A stretch of 64,000 bases of DNA from Bacteroides pyogenes_A (GTDB lineage Bacteria > Bacteroidota > Bacteroidia > Bacteroidales > Bacteroidaceae): the NCBI RefSeq assembly GCF_048595595.1, contig NZ_CP184347.1. The stretch is one strand, 5' to 3'. The notes under the pieces are model-generated. The model saw only the letters and a list, made by a program, of their open reading frames with translations. It did not search any database and was not told the origin of the DNA. This document shows positions 26,385 to 35,120 of this stretch, one piece after another (within the stretch, counting starts at the first letter, position 1; each line of letters opens with the position of its first letter). The position numbers were made by a program, and so were the translations under genes.

Positions 26385-27887
26385 ATGTCATTTAATCGTA
26401 TCTCGGCAGCAGAAGCTGCAAGCCTCATCAAGCACGGCTATAATATCGGTCTGAGCGGATTTACTCCTGCAGGTACGGCGAAGGCTGTTACAGCAGAACT
26501 TGCAAAAATAGCGGAAGCGGAACATGCTAAAGGAAATCCTTTTCAAGTGGGAATATTAACGGGTGCTTCTACGGGCGATTCATGCGACGGTGTTTTGGCA
26601 CGTGCCAAAGCCATCCGCTACCGCGCTCCTTATACCACTAATTCCGATTTCCGAAAAGCGGTGAACAATGGAGAAATAGCGTATAATGATATCCACCTGT
26701 CGCAAATGGCACAGGAGGTACGATACGGATTCGTGGGAAAAGTAGACGTGGCCATTATCGAGGCTTGCGAACTCACTCCCGACGGGAAGATTTATCTGAC
26801 TGCCGCCGGAGGTATTTCTCCCACCATCTGCCGTTTGGCCGACCGAATTATCGTGGAATTGAACAGTGCACACAGCAAAGCGGGCATGGGGCTTCATGAT
26901 GTGTACGAACCGCTCGATCCGCCCTATCGCCGGGAGATTCCCATTTATAAGCCGAGCGACCGTATCGGCCTGCCTTATATACAAGTAGACCCGAAGAAGA
27001 TAGTGGCGGTGGTGGAAACCGACTGGCCTGACGAAGCGCGTTCTTTTGCCGACTCCGATCCGTTGACAGATAAAATCGGACAGAATGTGGCGGACTTCCT
27101 TGTTGCCGACATGAAGCGGGGAATCATTCCTTCTACGTTCCTGCCTCTGCAATCGGGTGTGGGTAATATAGCCAATGCAGTGTTGGGAGCATTGGGGCGC
27201 GACAAAACCATTCCGGCATTTGAAATGTACACCGAAGTAATTCAGAATTCGGTCATCGGGCTCATTCGAGACGGGCGAATCAAGTTTGGCAGTGCCTGTT
27301 CGCTTACGGTGACCAACGACTGTTTGGAGAGTATTTACAGCGACATGGATTTTTTCCGCGACAAGTTGGTGTTGCGTCCGTCGGAAATATCCAACAATCC
27401 CGAAGTGGTTCGTCGCTTGGGCGTGATCTCCATCAACACTGCTATCGAAGTAGATTTGTATGGTAACGTAAACTCTACCCATATCGGCGGAACGAAAATG
27501 ATGAACGGCATCGGCGGTTCGGGCGACTTCACTAGGAATGCTTATATTTCCATTTTCACTTGTCCGTCGGTAGCCAAAGAAGGAAAGATCAGTGCCATTG
27601 TGCCGATGGTGTCGCACCACGACCATAGCGAGCATTCCGTAAAAATCGTAGTGACAGAACAAGGTGTGGCCGACTTGCGAGGCAAGAGTCCGAAAGAACG
27701 TGCACAAGCTATTATCGAGAACTGCGCGCATCCCGATTACAAACAACTTCTGTGGGATTATCTCAAGCTATCCGGCAACAAGGCGCAAACTCCTCACGCC
27801 GTACAGGCTGCACTCGGTATGCATGCCGAACTGAACCGTAGCGGCGATATGAGAAATACCGACTGGGCAAGCTATACGTTGAAGTGA
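26385..27887 (+). CDS. succinate/acetate CoA-transferase
   Basis: 500 residues of the acetyl-CoA hydrolase/transferase family (Cat1/AarC type). It moves CoA between succinyl-CoA and acetate or a related acid, a step in succinate/propionate fermentation typical of Bacteroides. Evidence: ISAAEAASLIKHGYNIGLSGF at the N-terminus, GILTGASTGDSCDG, the catalytic glutamate in EMYTEVIQNSVIG (about residue 284), STHIGGTKMMNGIGGSGDF, and VVTEQGVADLRGKSPKERA near the end. The start MSFNRIS is the only sensible one. The nrdD remnant begins directly after, overlapping its stop. Confidence 0.95.
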   Translation: MSFNRISAAEAASLIKHGYNIGLSGFTPAGTAKAVTAELAKIAEAEHAKGNPFQVGILTGASTGDSCDGVLARAKAIRYRAPYTTNSDFRKAVNNGEIAYNDIHLSQMAQEVRYGFVGKVDVAIIEACELTPDGKIYLTAAGGISPTICRLADRIIVELNSAHSKAGMGLHDVYEPLDPPYRREIPIYKPSDRIGLPYIQVDPKKIVAVVETDWPDEARSFADSDPLTDKIGQNVADFLVADMKRGIIPSTFLPLQSGVGNIANAVLGALGRDKTIPAFEMYTEVIQNSVIGLIRDGRIKFGSACSLTVTNDCLESIYSDMDFFRDKLVLRPSEISNNPEVVRRLGVISINTAIEVDLYGNVNSTHIGGTKMMNGIGGSGDFTRNAYISIFTCPSVAKEGKISAIVPMVSHHDHSEHSVKIVVTEQGVADLRGKSPKERAQAIIENCAHPDYKQLLWDYLKLSGNKAQTPHAVQAALGMHAELNRSGDMRNTDWASYTLK

Positions 27888-28168
27888 TACGGAGTCGTAA
27901 CGGCTCAGAGGGCTATGCTTTGCATTGGAGCCGGTTGCTACAAGTAGCAGCTACGGAAGGATGCAATTACTTCACGTTCAATATCCCCAATACCGTATGC
28001 AACGACTACAAGCATATCGACAAGAGGTATTTGTGCGAATGCCCCGTGTGTCACGGAACGAACGTCGATTACCTGACGCGTGTCATCGGTTATATGAAGC
28101 GCATCAGCAATTTCTCACAACCACGGCAACAGGAGGCCGCTCGCAGACATTATGCTTCGTTATGCTGA
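27884..28168 (+). pseudogene. nrdD: C-terminal remnant of anaerobic ribonucleotide reductase
   Basis: An open frame of ~94 codons from a GTG at 27884 carries only the C-terminal zinc-site region of NrdD: EGCNYFTFNIPNTVC, then CPVCHGTNVDYLTRVIGYMKR. NrdD is normally about 600-700 residues, so the catalytic barrel is missing and the frame abuts the CoA-transferase. The first zinc pair also looks damaged: VCNDYK where CxxC is expected, so one of the four cysteines is Tyr. The glycyl-radical motif and the RVIGY context are retained. It overlaps nrdG by 17 bp. It is either a dead remnant or, less likely, a small stand-alone glycyl-radical subunit. Confidence 0.8.
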
Positions 28169-28616
28169 TTACGATATCGTGTTTCAGGAGATACCCGACG
28201 AGGTGACACTTGCCATCAATGTGTCCAACTGTCCCAACCGTTGTAAGGGTTGCCACAGTCCGCACCTGATGGAAGATATAGGTGAGCCTCTGACAGAAAA
28301 AAGCCTTTCCGTATTGCTCGATAAATACGGAAAGGACATTACCTGTGTCTGTTTCATGGGAGGCGATGCCCTGCCTTCGGAAGTGCAACAGTTGGCGAAG
28401 TTCCTGCGCTGCCAGTCTATCGCTCCTGTGAAAGTAGGGTGGTATTCGGGCAAGTCCGCTCTGCCTGTCCACTTCAATACGGACTATTTTCAGTACATCA
28501 AGTTAGGCCCTTATGTAGAGGCTTTGGGCGGACTCCGCTCTCCAACCACCAACCAGCGTTTGTATCATGTGGTAAACGGGAAGCTGCAAGACATCACTTC
28601 CCGTTTACCCGGATAG
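28152..28616 (+). CDS. nrdG: anaerobic ribonucleotide reductase activating protein
   Basis: 154 residues, the normal NrdG length. It is a radical-SAM enzyme that generates the glycyl radical on NrdD. The cluster motif CPNRCKGC (CX3CX2C) is intact near residue 28, and VCFMGGDALPSEVQQL and VGWYSGKSALP follow the family pattern. It overlaps the truncated nrdD by 17 bp, so its usual in-cis partner is missing. It must either act on a full NrdD encoded elsewhere or be a stranded remnant. It converges with putA, with 17 bp between the stop codons. Confidence 0.92.
   Translation: MLRYADYDIVFQEIPDEVTLAINVSNCPNRCKGCHSPHLMEDIGEPLTEKSLSVLLDKYGKDITCVCFMGGDALPSEVQQLAKFLRCQSIAPVKVGWYSGKSALPVHFNTDYFQYIKLGPYVEALGGLRSPTTNQRLYHVVNGKLQDITSRLPG
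28571..28609. repeat. perfect 13-bp inverted repeat at the 3' end of nrdG
   Basis: GGTAAACGGGAAG (28571-28583) and CTTCCCGTTTACC (28597-28609) are perfect complements around a 13-nt loop inside the last codons of nrdG. A second small hairpin, ATAGGCG/CGCCTAT (28613-28619, 28631-28637), spans both the nrdG and putA stop codons. Neither has a U tract. Confidence 0.8.
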
Positions 28617-28633
28617 GCGGATGATTGTTTCGC

Positions 28634-31600
28634 CTATTCGCAAGGAGGCACTTCGGATATGCTGCCATAGCGGTGATACTCGAACGAAATGCTTTGCTCG
28701 CGGATGTAGTGGATCAGCTCCACCCGCCCTTCCTTTACGGGAGGAGCCGTGGCGATGTACAGGTTCGTCTCCGCCGCCCGCTCGTACATGCTTCGCGGAA
28801 TGTTGGGCGAACAGGTGCGTATCCGTTCGTATTCCGGCATTGCTTTGAGGAATTCCTCTGCCGATTCCTTGCGAAGTGTGCAGCCGGTGGCCCGGAGAGC
28901 CTCGGTGCGGTCGTCGTTCGGGTCGAAGCTGATGGTAAGCGGTGTTCCGCATGTGTTGGCGGCAAGCGCTATCATTTCGGCTTCTTCGTTCCTGTCTTCG
29001 GGGAAGAGGCGCAAAGCCATGCTCTTCAGCGGGAGGTAGCGGAAGAGGTTCTGCTCTCCGTACAGCCTGTTGATGTCTCTTGTGAGCGAGAACTCGTTCC
29101 GGTAGGCTTGGGCGTAGCTTTCTCTGTAGTCTGTCGCACTGTCGGGTTTGTCGGCGAATGTGACGAAGCATGCGCAGTAATTCGGCCCGCCGGCTTTCAC
29201 ACCGCCGCCGAAAGCCGATAGCTTCATGCCGCCGAAAGGCTGGCGGTTGACGATGGCGCCCGTGATGCCCCGGTTGATGTAGAGGTTTCCTGCCTGAATG
29301 GAGTTTTTCCATTGCTTTTGTTCAGATTCATCGAGGCTTTGTAGTCCGGAGGTCAACCCGTAGTCAAGTCCGTTCACCAGTTCGATACCTTCTTGCAGGC
29401 TGTCGATGCACGCCACGCTCAGTAGCGGGCCGAACAGTTCGGTGCGGAAAGAGAAGTTCTCCGGCCGTACACCCCATTTCACCGTGGGCGCCAGGATGTA
29501 TTTCTTTTCGTCGATGAATCGCGGAGGAACGAGCCACGACTCTCCGCGATCGAGCATGAAAGCGTGCAGCAGCTTCTCGTTGCGGTCGGTAATCATCGGC
29601 CCCACAATGTTGCCCGCATTCCATACGCTTCCCGTCTTCAGGCTGGTGGCGGCATCTTTCAGTTTGCTCCGGAAGTTTTCGCTTTCGTAAACCGAACGCT
29701 CCACCAGCAACAGAGAGCAGGCCGAACACTTCTGCCCGGCGTTTCCGAAAGCCGAAGCCACGATGTTCATGATGGCATGGTCGCGGTCGCCCGAAGCGGT
29801 GAGGATGATGGCGTTCTTTCCTCCCGTCTCTGCCGATAAAGGAGTGGAAGGAGCGGTTCCGGCAATGCGTTGCGCCGTATCCGTTCCGCCCGTCAGGATG
29901 ATGTGTTTCACGGCGGGAGAGGAAGTCAGCTTGTTTAGTGCCTCGCGGTCGGTGATGATTACCTGCAACGCTTCTTTCGGCACTCCGGCATCCCAGAAAG
30001 CTTTGGCGAACATCCAGGCTACGGGAGCCGCCACAGTGGCGGGTTTCAGTATCACCGTGTTTCCGCCAGACAATGCGGCTGATACTCCGCCTACGGGGAT
30101 GGCGCAGGGGAAGTTCCACGGCGAGATGACCAGTATCGTTCCCTTCGGCTTCATCTCCACCCCCTCCAGAGCGGCGAATTCTTTCATGGCGGTGGTGTAG
30201 AAGCGGGCGTAGTCTACTGCTTCGGATACTTCGACGTCTCCTTCGAGCACCGTCTTTCCTGTCACGGCACACATGCAGCCTATCAGGTCGCCCCGCATTT
30301 CGGCCAGACGGTTGGCGGCGTCGTACATGATGCGGTGGCGCTCTTCCAATGTCGTCTGCCGCCATCCTGCCGGGTCGCTCTCCGCTATCCTGACAATCTC
30401 TTCCACCTGCCGGCTGTCCGCCTGCGACATTTCGCATACGCATACCTCATCGTTCTGGCAACGGTCGAAGTAGCGGTGGCGCTTCTCGCAGACCACCGTA
30501 TCGGCGCCTATCTGCAACGGAATGATCTCCGGCTTGTCCTCCGGACTTTTCTTCCATTTGGTAAAGATGCGGCGCACCCATTCCTGATTCTGAACCAGAT
30601 CGAAGTCCGTATCCGGTTCGTTCTTCATCGTGTCCGAAGGCGGCACGGGCGTGTACGGTTTGTTGCGGTTCTGCGTGCGTGGCGACACATGCGTCAGGCT
30701 ATCTTTCATGGCGTAGGCATCTTCGAATTGCTTGGCGAGGAAGTCCCACTCTTTCGTTCCCGGCTTCAGGTTGAACGAGTGCGTGAGGAAGTTGTCGGGC
30801 GCCGTATTCTCGTCCATGCGGCGGACAAGGTAAGAGACGGCGTTGAGGAAATGCTCGTCTTTCACCACGGGCGTGTAGAGGATGACACGGTTGCCCAGCA
30901 TCGACTGCGCCCTCCACAAGTGGTTGGCCATGCCTTCCAGCATCTCGAACGTCATGTATCGGTCTGTTCCGTTGCGCTGTGCCAGCAAGTGGGCGTAAGC
31001 GATGGAGAATAAGTTGTGCGACGCCACGCCGACGTGCAGGGCGCGGGCGTTTTCCGGCAGCAGCGCCCGCTCGAGCAGGTGCAGATAGTTGGCGTCTACC
31101 TCCGTTTTCGAAGGGCGGATGGGGTTGGGCCAGCCTCTCAGCGAAGAAACCACAGTCTCCATCTCCAGGTTGGCTCCCTTCACAAGGCGCATTTTCACGG
31201 GCGCTCCTCCTGCTGCCACACGGGCTTTGGCAAATTCGAGCAGTTCGGTCTGGAAGTCGTAAGCATCGGGCAGGTAAGCCTGCACCACGATTCCGGCGGA
31301 ATAGTTCTTGAACTGCGGCAGGCTGAGCACGGCTTTGAACAGGCGCAGAGTGAGGTGGGCGTCTTTGTATTCTTCCATATCCAGATTGATGAACTTGTGG
31401 CGGCGCACGCCCTCTTCATCGGTATACGGAAAGTCCATCGCTTTCTGATAGAGCACCGACATGCGCGAGATGAGCTCCGGGAAACTCTCTTCGTAGTTCA
31501 GGGCATGCGTTTGGGCGTATATGCCCGATATTTTCACCGAGATGTAGTTGATGTCCGGGGCTTCGAGCGCTTTCAGATAATGGTGGTAGCGGTGGTCGGC

Positions 31601-32074
31601 CTCGGCGTTTCCCAGCACCACTTCGCCCAGCAGATTGACGTTCTGCCCGATTTTCTCTTTGAAGCGGGCAGCCAGATGCTCGGTCAGCTGCGGGCGCGCT
31701 TCGTCGATGATGACTTTCGACGTATCGCTCCGAAGCCTCCTTTTAATGATGGGGATGGCGATAAAGTCGAAATGATGCCCGAATGCCTGATACATTTTAA
31801 AGAGGAACGTATCCCGCCTGTTCAGAAAGCGAGGAACTCCGTATCGGTCTATCAGCGTCTTGATTCGTCGGGCAAGCACCTTGCGGTCGCGTATTTGCGA
31901 CGACTCGTCGAGCATTTTCACCAGAAACTTCTTGTCTTGCGGGCGTTGCACCATGACGGCGTATTTCTGTTGTTCTCTCCGTTCGTCTTCGGTGATTGTC
32001 TGTTCGCAGGTATGATACAGCTTCAGTACCCATTCCTGTACTTCGGCAAAGGTCGGTTTATTCTGATTTTCCAT
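28634..32074 (-). CDS. putA: bifunctional proline dehydrogenase / glutamate semialdehyde dehydrogenase
   Basis: 1146 residues. The N-terminal ~500 residues are the FAD-dependent proline dehydrogenase barrel (YISVKISGIYAQTHALNYEE, VKMRLVKGANLEME, HVGVASHNLFSIAYA). The C-terminal half is the NAD-dependent aldehyde dehydrogenase: VISPWNFPCAIPVGGVSAAL, HIILTGGTDTAQRI, catalytic Cys in GQKCSACSLL near residue 780, and INRGITGAIVNRQPFGG. Together they oxidise proline to glutamate. It lacks a ribbon-helix-helix repressor domain, so it should not autoregulate as enterobacterial PutA does. Its upstream region is highly repetitive (23-bp x3 and 65-bp x3.5 repeats). Confidence 0.96.
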   Translation of the reverse strand: MENQNKPTFAEVQEWVLKLYHTCEQTITEDERREQQKYAVMVQRPQDKKFLVKMLDESSQIRDRKVLARRIKTLIDRYGVPRFLNRRDTFLFKMYQAFGHHFDFIAIPIIKRRLRSDTSKVIIDEARPQLTEHLAARFKEKIGQNVNLLGEVVLGNAEADHRYHHYLKALEAPDINYISVKISGIYAQTHALNYEESFPELISRMSVLYQKAMDFPYTDEEGVRRHKFINLDMEEYKDAHLTLRLFKAVLSLPQFKNYSAGIVVQAYLPDAYDFQTELLEFAKARVAAGGAPVKMRLVKGANLEMETVVSSLRGWPNPIRPSKTEVDANYLHLLERALLPENARALHVGVASHNLFSIAYAHLLAQRNGTDRYMTFEMLEGMANHLWRAQSMLGNRVILYTPVVKDEHFLNAVSYLVRRMDENTAPDNFLTHSFNLKPGTKEWDFLAKQFEDAYAMKDSLTHVSPRTQNRNKPYTPVPPSDTMKNEPDTDFDLVQNQEWVRRIFTKWKKSPEDKPEIIPLQIGADTVVCEKRHRYFDRCQNDEVCVCEMSQADSRQVEEIVRIAESDPAGWRQTTLEERHRIMYDAANRLAEMRGDLIGCMCAVTGKTVLEGDVEVSEAVDYARFYTTAMKEFAALEGVEMKPKGTILVISPWNFPCAIPVGGVSAALSGGNTVILKPATVAAPVAWMFAKAFWDAGVPKEALQVIITDREALNKLTSSPAVKHIILTGGTDTAQRIAGTAPSTPLSAETGGKNAIILTASGDRDHAIMNIVASAFGNAGQKCSACSLLLVERSVYESENFRSKLKDAATSLKTGSVWNAGNIVGPMITDRNEKLLHAFMLDRGESWLVPPRFIDEKKYILAPTVKWGVRPENFSFRTELFGPLLSVACIDSLQEGIELVNGLDYGLTSGLQSLDESEQKQWKNSIQAGNLYINRGITGAIVNRQPFGGMKLSAFGGGVKAGGPNYCACFVTFADKPDSATDYRESYAQAYRNEFSLTRDINRLYGEQNLFRYLPLKSMALRLFPEDRNEEAEMIALAANTCGTPLTISFDPNDDRTEALRATGCTLRKESAEEFLKAMPEYERIRTCSPNIPRSMYERAAETNLYIATAPPVKEGRVELIHYIREQSISFEYHRYGSISEVPPCE

Positions 32075-32100
32075 AAGGCTTGTATTTTATTAGATTGTAA

Positions 32101-32169
32101 GTTGATGCAAAGAGAGATTGTAAGTCGATGCAAAGAGGGATTCTCAGTCGATGCAAAGAGGAATAGTGA
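32101..32169. repeat. three 23-bp tandem repeats just upstream of putA
   Basis: Units 32101-32123, 32124-32146 and 32147-32169 share GTYGATGCAAAGAG. On the putA strand each contains CTCTTTGCATC, resembling the 3' half of a Bacteroidetes -7 element (TAnnTTTG) plus the frequent start-site context. The array begins 27 bp before the putA start codon. Confidence 0.85.
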
Positions 32170-32385
32170 ATACATACCCCCCGGAAAGGGCGGACGCCGG
32201 GCAGGTCAGCTTTTTTCTTTTTCTCCGCTTCGCTTTTGTCTTTTCTTTTTGTTTCCTTTTTGCCTTTCCTTTTGTTTTTCCTTTGTTTTTCCTTTTGTTT
32301 CTTTGGTCGTGATCTCTTATCCCTCTGCTATCCGCATTCTTTTTATTTTGCCGGGCTGCTTCTTTGTCGGCAACCGGTTTGGTGA

Positions 32386-32614
32386 TTCCCCTCAGAAGAG
32401 GGTGCGGCTGAACATCACAATTCTGTTCGCGCGCCACTTCCAGAAGGCGGTTCCCCTCAGAAGAGGGTGGGGCTGAACATCACAATTCTGTTCGTGCGCC
32501 ACTTCCAGAAGGCGGTTCCCCCCAGAAAAGCGTGGGGCCGAACATCACAATTCTGTTCGTGCGCCACTTCCAGAAGGCGGTTCTCCCCAGAAAAGCGTGG
32601 GGCTGAACATCACA
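32386..32614. repeat. 65-bp tandem repeat, about 3.5 copies
   Basis: Units begin at exactly 32386, 32451, 32516 and 32581. Each contains a CCCCTC..GAGGGTGGGG hairpin and a GCGCCACTTCCAGAAGGCGG hairpin. The period is not a multiple of three and no frame stays coding, so this is not a protein repeat. It lies about 310-540 bp upstream of putA in a 1.28-kb gene-free region. Confidence 0.92.
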
Positions 32615-32861
32615 GCCCGGTAGCGATGCAGCGTCTGCAAAGCCTGCTGGGAAAAGCAGTCGAATGGATGCGGCTGTTTCATATCTGTGTTTTTAGGTAT
32701 TTGGAAAGATAAAACTGTTACGTTTTTTGCAAATTTAAAAATAGATTGTTGATTTGCAAGGAAAAAGTTGAGAATTTTAGAAATCATCCGGTTTTTCTCT
32801 CTTTTTCGGATTGCGATAATTTAAGATCTTTCGCATCGGCCATAATACTTATTGTGGCGGG

Positions 32862-32984
32862 CATATATGTCTATTCCGGTAAGCATATATACACACCGTG
32901 GTAAGCATATATACTCACCGTGGTAGGCATATATACACACCGGAGTGGGCATATATACATACCGTGGCAGGTATATATGTATAC
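32862..32984. repeat. 22-bp tandem repeat array, locus 2
   Basis: Five full 22-bp units and a partial, starting at 32862, 32884, 32906, 32928, 32950 and 32972; consensus CATATATACACACCGTGGTARG. Same family as the arrays at 12554 and 49002. It lies between the putA upstream region and the 3' end of mlaD. Confidence 0.92.
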
Positions 32985-33353
32985 AAATGACAGCTGTTTT
33001 AAGCGTCGGAATTACGCATTTTGCATTCGCTTGTTGTCCACTCTTTTAACGTATAAATTCAACCGCATACCAATCTTTTTCCTACATTTGTACGAGGCAT
33101 TGATTCTTTTTTTCACTCAGGTGTAAATAGTACGCATACAAATTGAATTTATGATTTGCTTAAATGAATGAGGTATTAAATAGAATTCTGCAAATAGATT
33201 TATGATAGCCAATAAAAATGTATCCAATCTCTCTGAGATTGAAGCTTAAATTATCTTCATCTTTTTATAGGGAGTACATTGCGCTGCCCTCTCTTTCCGG
33301 TTTTCGATGTTTCTTTGCCATCAGAACAAGGCAGTGTTTCTGCTGTTTCCGCT

Positions 33354-34346
33354 CTACCGTTTCTCCCGCTTTCCTGCGGCGATCGAATCGGCTTGCTGCT
33401 CTTTCTTCTTCTTTTTTTTGTCTTTGTTTCCCGAAAAGATGTTGAGTATCCAGCTGTCGGCAATGCTTTGGGCGGCGCGGGATACCTGAGTCACTCCGTC
33501 GTCTACTTTCACAAGGGCAGTGTCTACGCTTTCGCCCAGCTTCTTGTCGTGGATGAGGCGGGGCAATACTCCTTCGCCGTGATTGATGGCGTGAACCGTG
33601 CGGTGGATTTCGCTAATGGCGGAGTCTGCTCTGGATGAAGTGGTGTTCAGATTCCTCATGATGCCTTTCAGTTGGAGGCTTATGCTGTCGCTGTTCACCA
33701 GCTTGCCCAGATCGCCTTTGCCGCTGTTCACCTTGCGAGTGATTTCGTTGATGTTCGCTATCGAGGCATTCAATTGTTGAGACGTGTTCGCCAGATGAGT
33801 GGTCAGGTCGTTGCGGTTGATCAGGCGGGCGATGTCTCCGTCGCCTTCATTCAGTTTTCCCACTATGGAGTTGACGTTCGAAACCACTTCGCCCACTTCT
33901 TCGATAATCTCTTTGGCTTTGATGATCATACCTTCGATGTCCATTCCGTCGGCTGCCGCCAGATAGTCTCCGGCTACTACTTTGCCCGTTTGCGAGTTGC
34001 CCGGAGAGATAAGCATGATTTTTCCTCCCATGAGCCCCTCTTGCCCGATTTGCACGGTGGAGTTCTTGTAAATGTACTTGGTGTAGCTGCTGCGTATCGA
34101 CATGGATACGATGACGGTGGTATCGGAGGTGATGTTGATGTTCTTCACCGTTCCTACGTTGATGCCGGCAAAGCGTACGTTGCTTCCCACTCCGAGACCG
34201 CGTATGTCTTTGAAAGAAGAAAATATCTCTGTGGTGGGCGAGAACAGATTTCCTTTGTTGCCGATGAGGTATATGGCTATGGTGAACAGCACGAGTCCCG
34301 TTGCAATGAAAATACCCAGCCGTAATACTTTTTTCGTATCTTTCAT
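33354..34346 (-). CDS. mlaD: MlaD/MCE-family lipid-transport substrate-binding protein
   Basis: 330 residues. One N-terminal membrane anchor (LGIFIATGLVLFTIAIYLIG) is followed by an MCE domain (residues ~40-120: FKDIRGLGVGSNVRFAGINVGTV, VQIGQEGLMGGKIMLISPG). A long helical C-terminal region comes next, then a lysine-rich tail (GNKDKKKKKKEQ). MCE proteins form periplasmic rings that carry phospholipids between membranes. It follows mlaE and mlaF in one operon (27 bp after mlaF), which makes the assignment firm. The long helical part may form a tunnel or tether. Confidence 0.93.
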   Translation of the reverse strand: MKDTKKVLRLGIFIATGLVLFTIAIYLIGNKGNLFSPTTEIFSSFKDIRGLGVGSNVRFAGINVGTVKNINITSDTTVIVSMSIRSSYTKYIYKNSTVQIGQEGLMGGKIMLISPGNSQTGKVVAGDYLAAADGMDIEGMIIKAKEIIEEVGEVVSNVNSIVGKLNEGDGDIARLINRNDLTTHLANTSQQLNASIANINEITRKVNSGKGDLGKLVNSDSISLQLKGIMRNLNTTSSRADSAISEIHRTVHAINHGEGVLPRLIHDKKLGESVDTALVKVDDGVTQVSRAAQSIADSWILNIFSGNKDKKKKKKEQQADSIAAGKREKR

Positions 34347-34373
34347 AATGCTATGTGTATGTTATGTTTCCGT

Positions 34374-35111
34374 TTAAATAAAATAATTCTGTATCTCTTT
34401 GTCCTTGCAGTTTTTCAGTTCGTCGTACGTGCCTTCCACCACGAATACTCCCTCTTTCATGATTTTGATGATATCGGTCGATATTTTGGCGCATTTCATG
34501 TCGTGGGTGATGATGATGGATGCCGTGTTGTACTCTTCGCGCACTTTCAGTATCAGTTCGCTGATTTCGCCGGAGGTGACGGCGTCCAAACCCGTAGTGG
34601 GCTCGTCGTAAAGGATGATCTCCGGTTGCAGGATGAGCGCGCGTGCCAGCGCTATTCTCTTTTTCATTCCTCCCGAAAGTTCCGAAGGCATCTTGTCGAT
34701 GGCATCCAGAAGCCCTACGCTCCGCAAGGCTTTTTCCACCAGCTCTTCCGAATCGTGCTTTTGGTCGATGAACCGGGTTCTGCGGATAGGGAAGTGAAGG
34801 TTTTCGCGCACGCTCATCGAGTCGTACAGGGCTCCTCCCTGAAAGAGGTATCCTATTTTCTTGCGCACTTCGTTCAGTTCCGCCGCGTTGCACGCCAGCA
34901 CGTCTTCGCCGAGTATCGTTATCTTCCCTGCATCGGGCTCTATCAGCCTTACGATGCACTTGGTGAGCACGGATTTGCCCGTGCCCGACTTGCCGAGAAT
35001 GCCCAGATTCTCTCCTTTATGGAGCTTGAGGTCTATTCCTTGCAGTATGTGCAGGTCTCCGAACGACTTATAGAGGTTTTCTATTACAATAACTTCTTCT
35101 TTTTTGTCCAT
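34374..35111 (-). CDS. mlaF: ABC transporter ATPase of the Mla/MCE system
   Basis: 245 residues with a complete nucleotide-binding domain: Walker A GKSGTGKS, Q-loop YLFQGGALYDSMSV, signature LSGGMKKRIALARAL, Walker B ILYDEPTTGLD and the switch His in IIITHDMKCA. The GGALYDSMSV segment after the Q-loop is typical of MlaF-type ATPases. It energises lipid movement by the MlaE permease. It is separated from mlaE by 9 bp and from mlaD by 27 bp. Confidence 0.95.
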   Translation of the reverse strand: MDKKEEVIVIENLYKSFGDLHILQGIDLKLHKGENLGILGKSGTGKSVLTKCIVRLIEPDAGKITILGEDVLACNAAELNEVRKKIGYLFQGGALYDSMSVRENLHFPIRRTRFIDQKHDSEELVEKALRSVGLLDAIDKMPSELSGGMKKRIALARALILQPEIILYDEPTTGLDAVTSGEISELILKVREEYNTASIIITHDMKCAKISTDIIKIMKEGVFVVEGTYDELKNCKDKEIQNYFI

Positions 35112-35120
35112 GGCGCCTGC

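Noticed and set aside
26580..27746. 388-codon minus-strand ORF opposite the CoA-transferase
   Set aside because: No family features; the sense strand is a complete, motif-verified enzyme.
32144..32437. Lys/Arg-rich ORF upstream of putA
   Set aside because: Low-complexity translation of a TTTTC-rich stretch; no start signal or domain.
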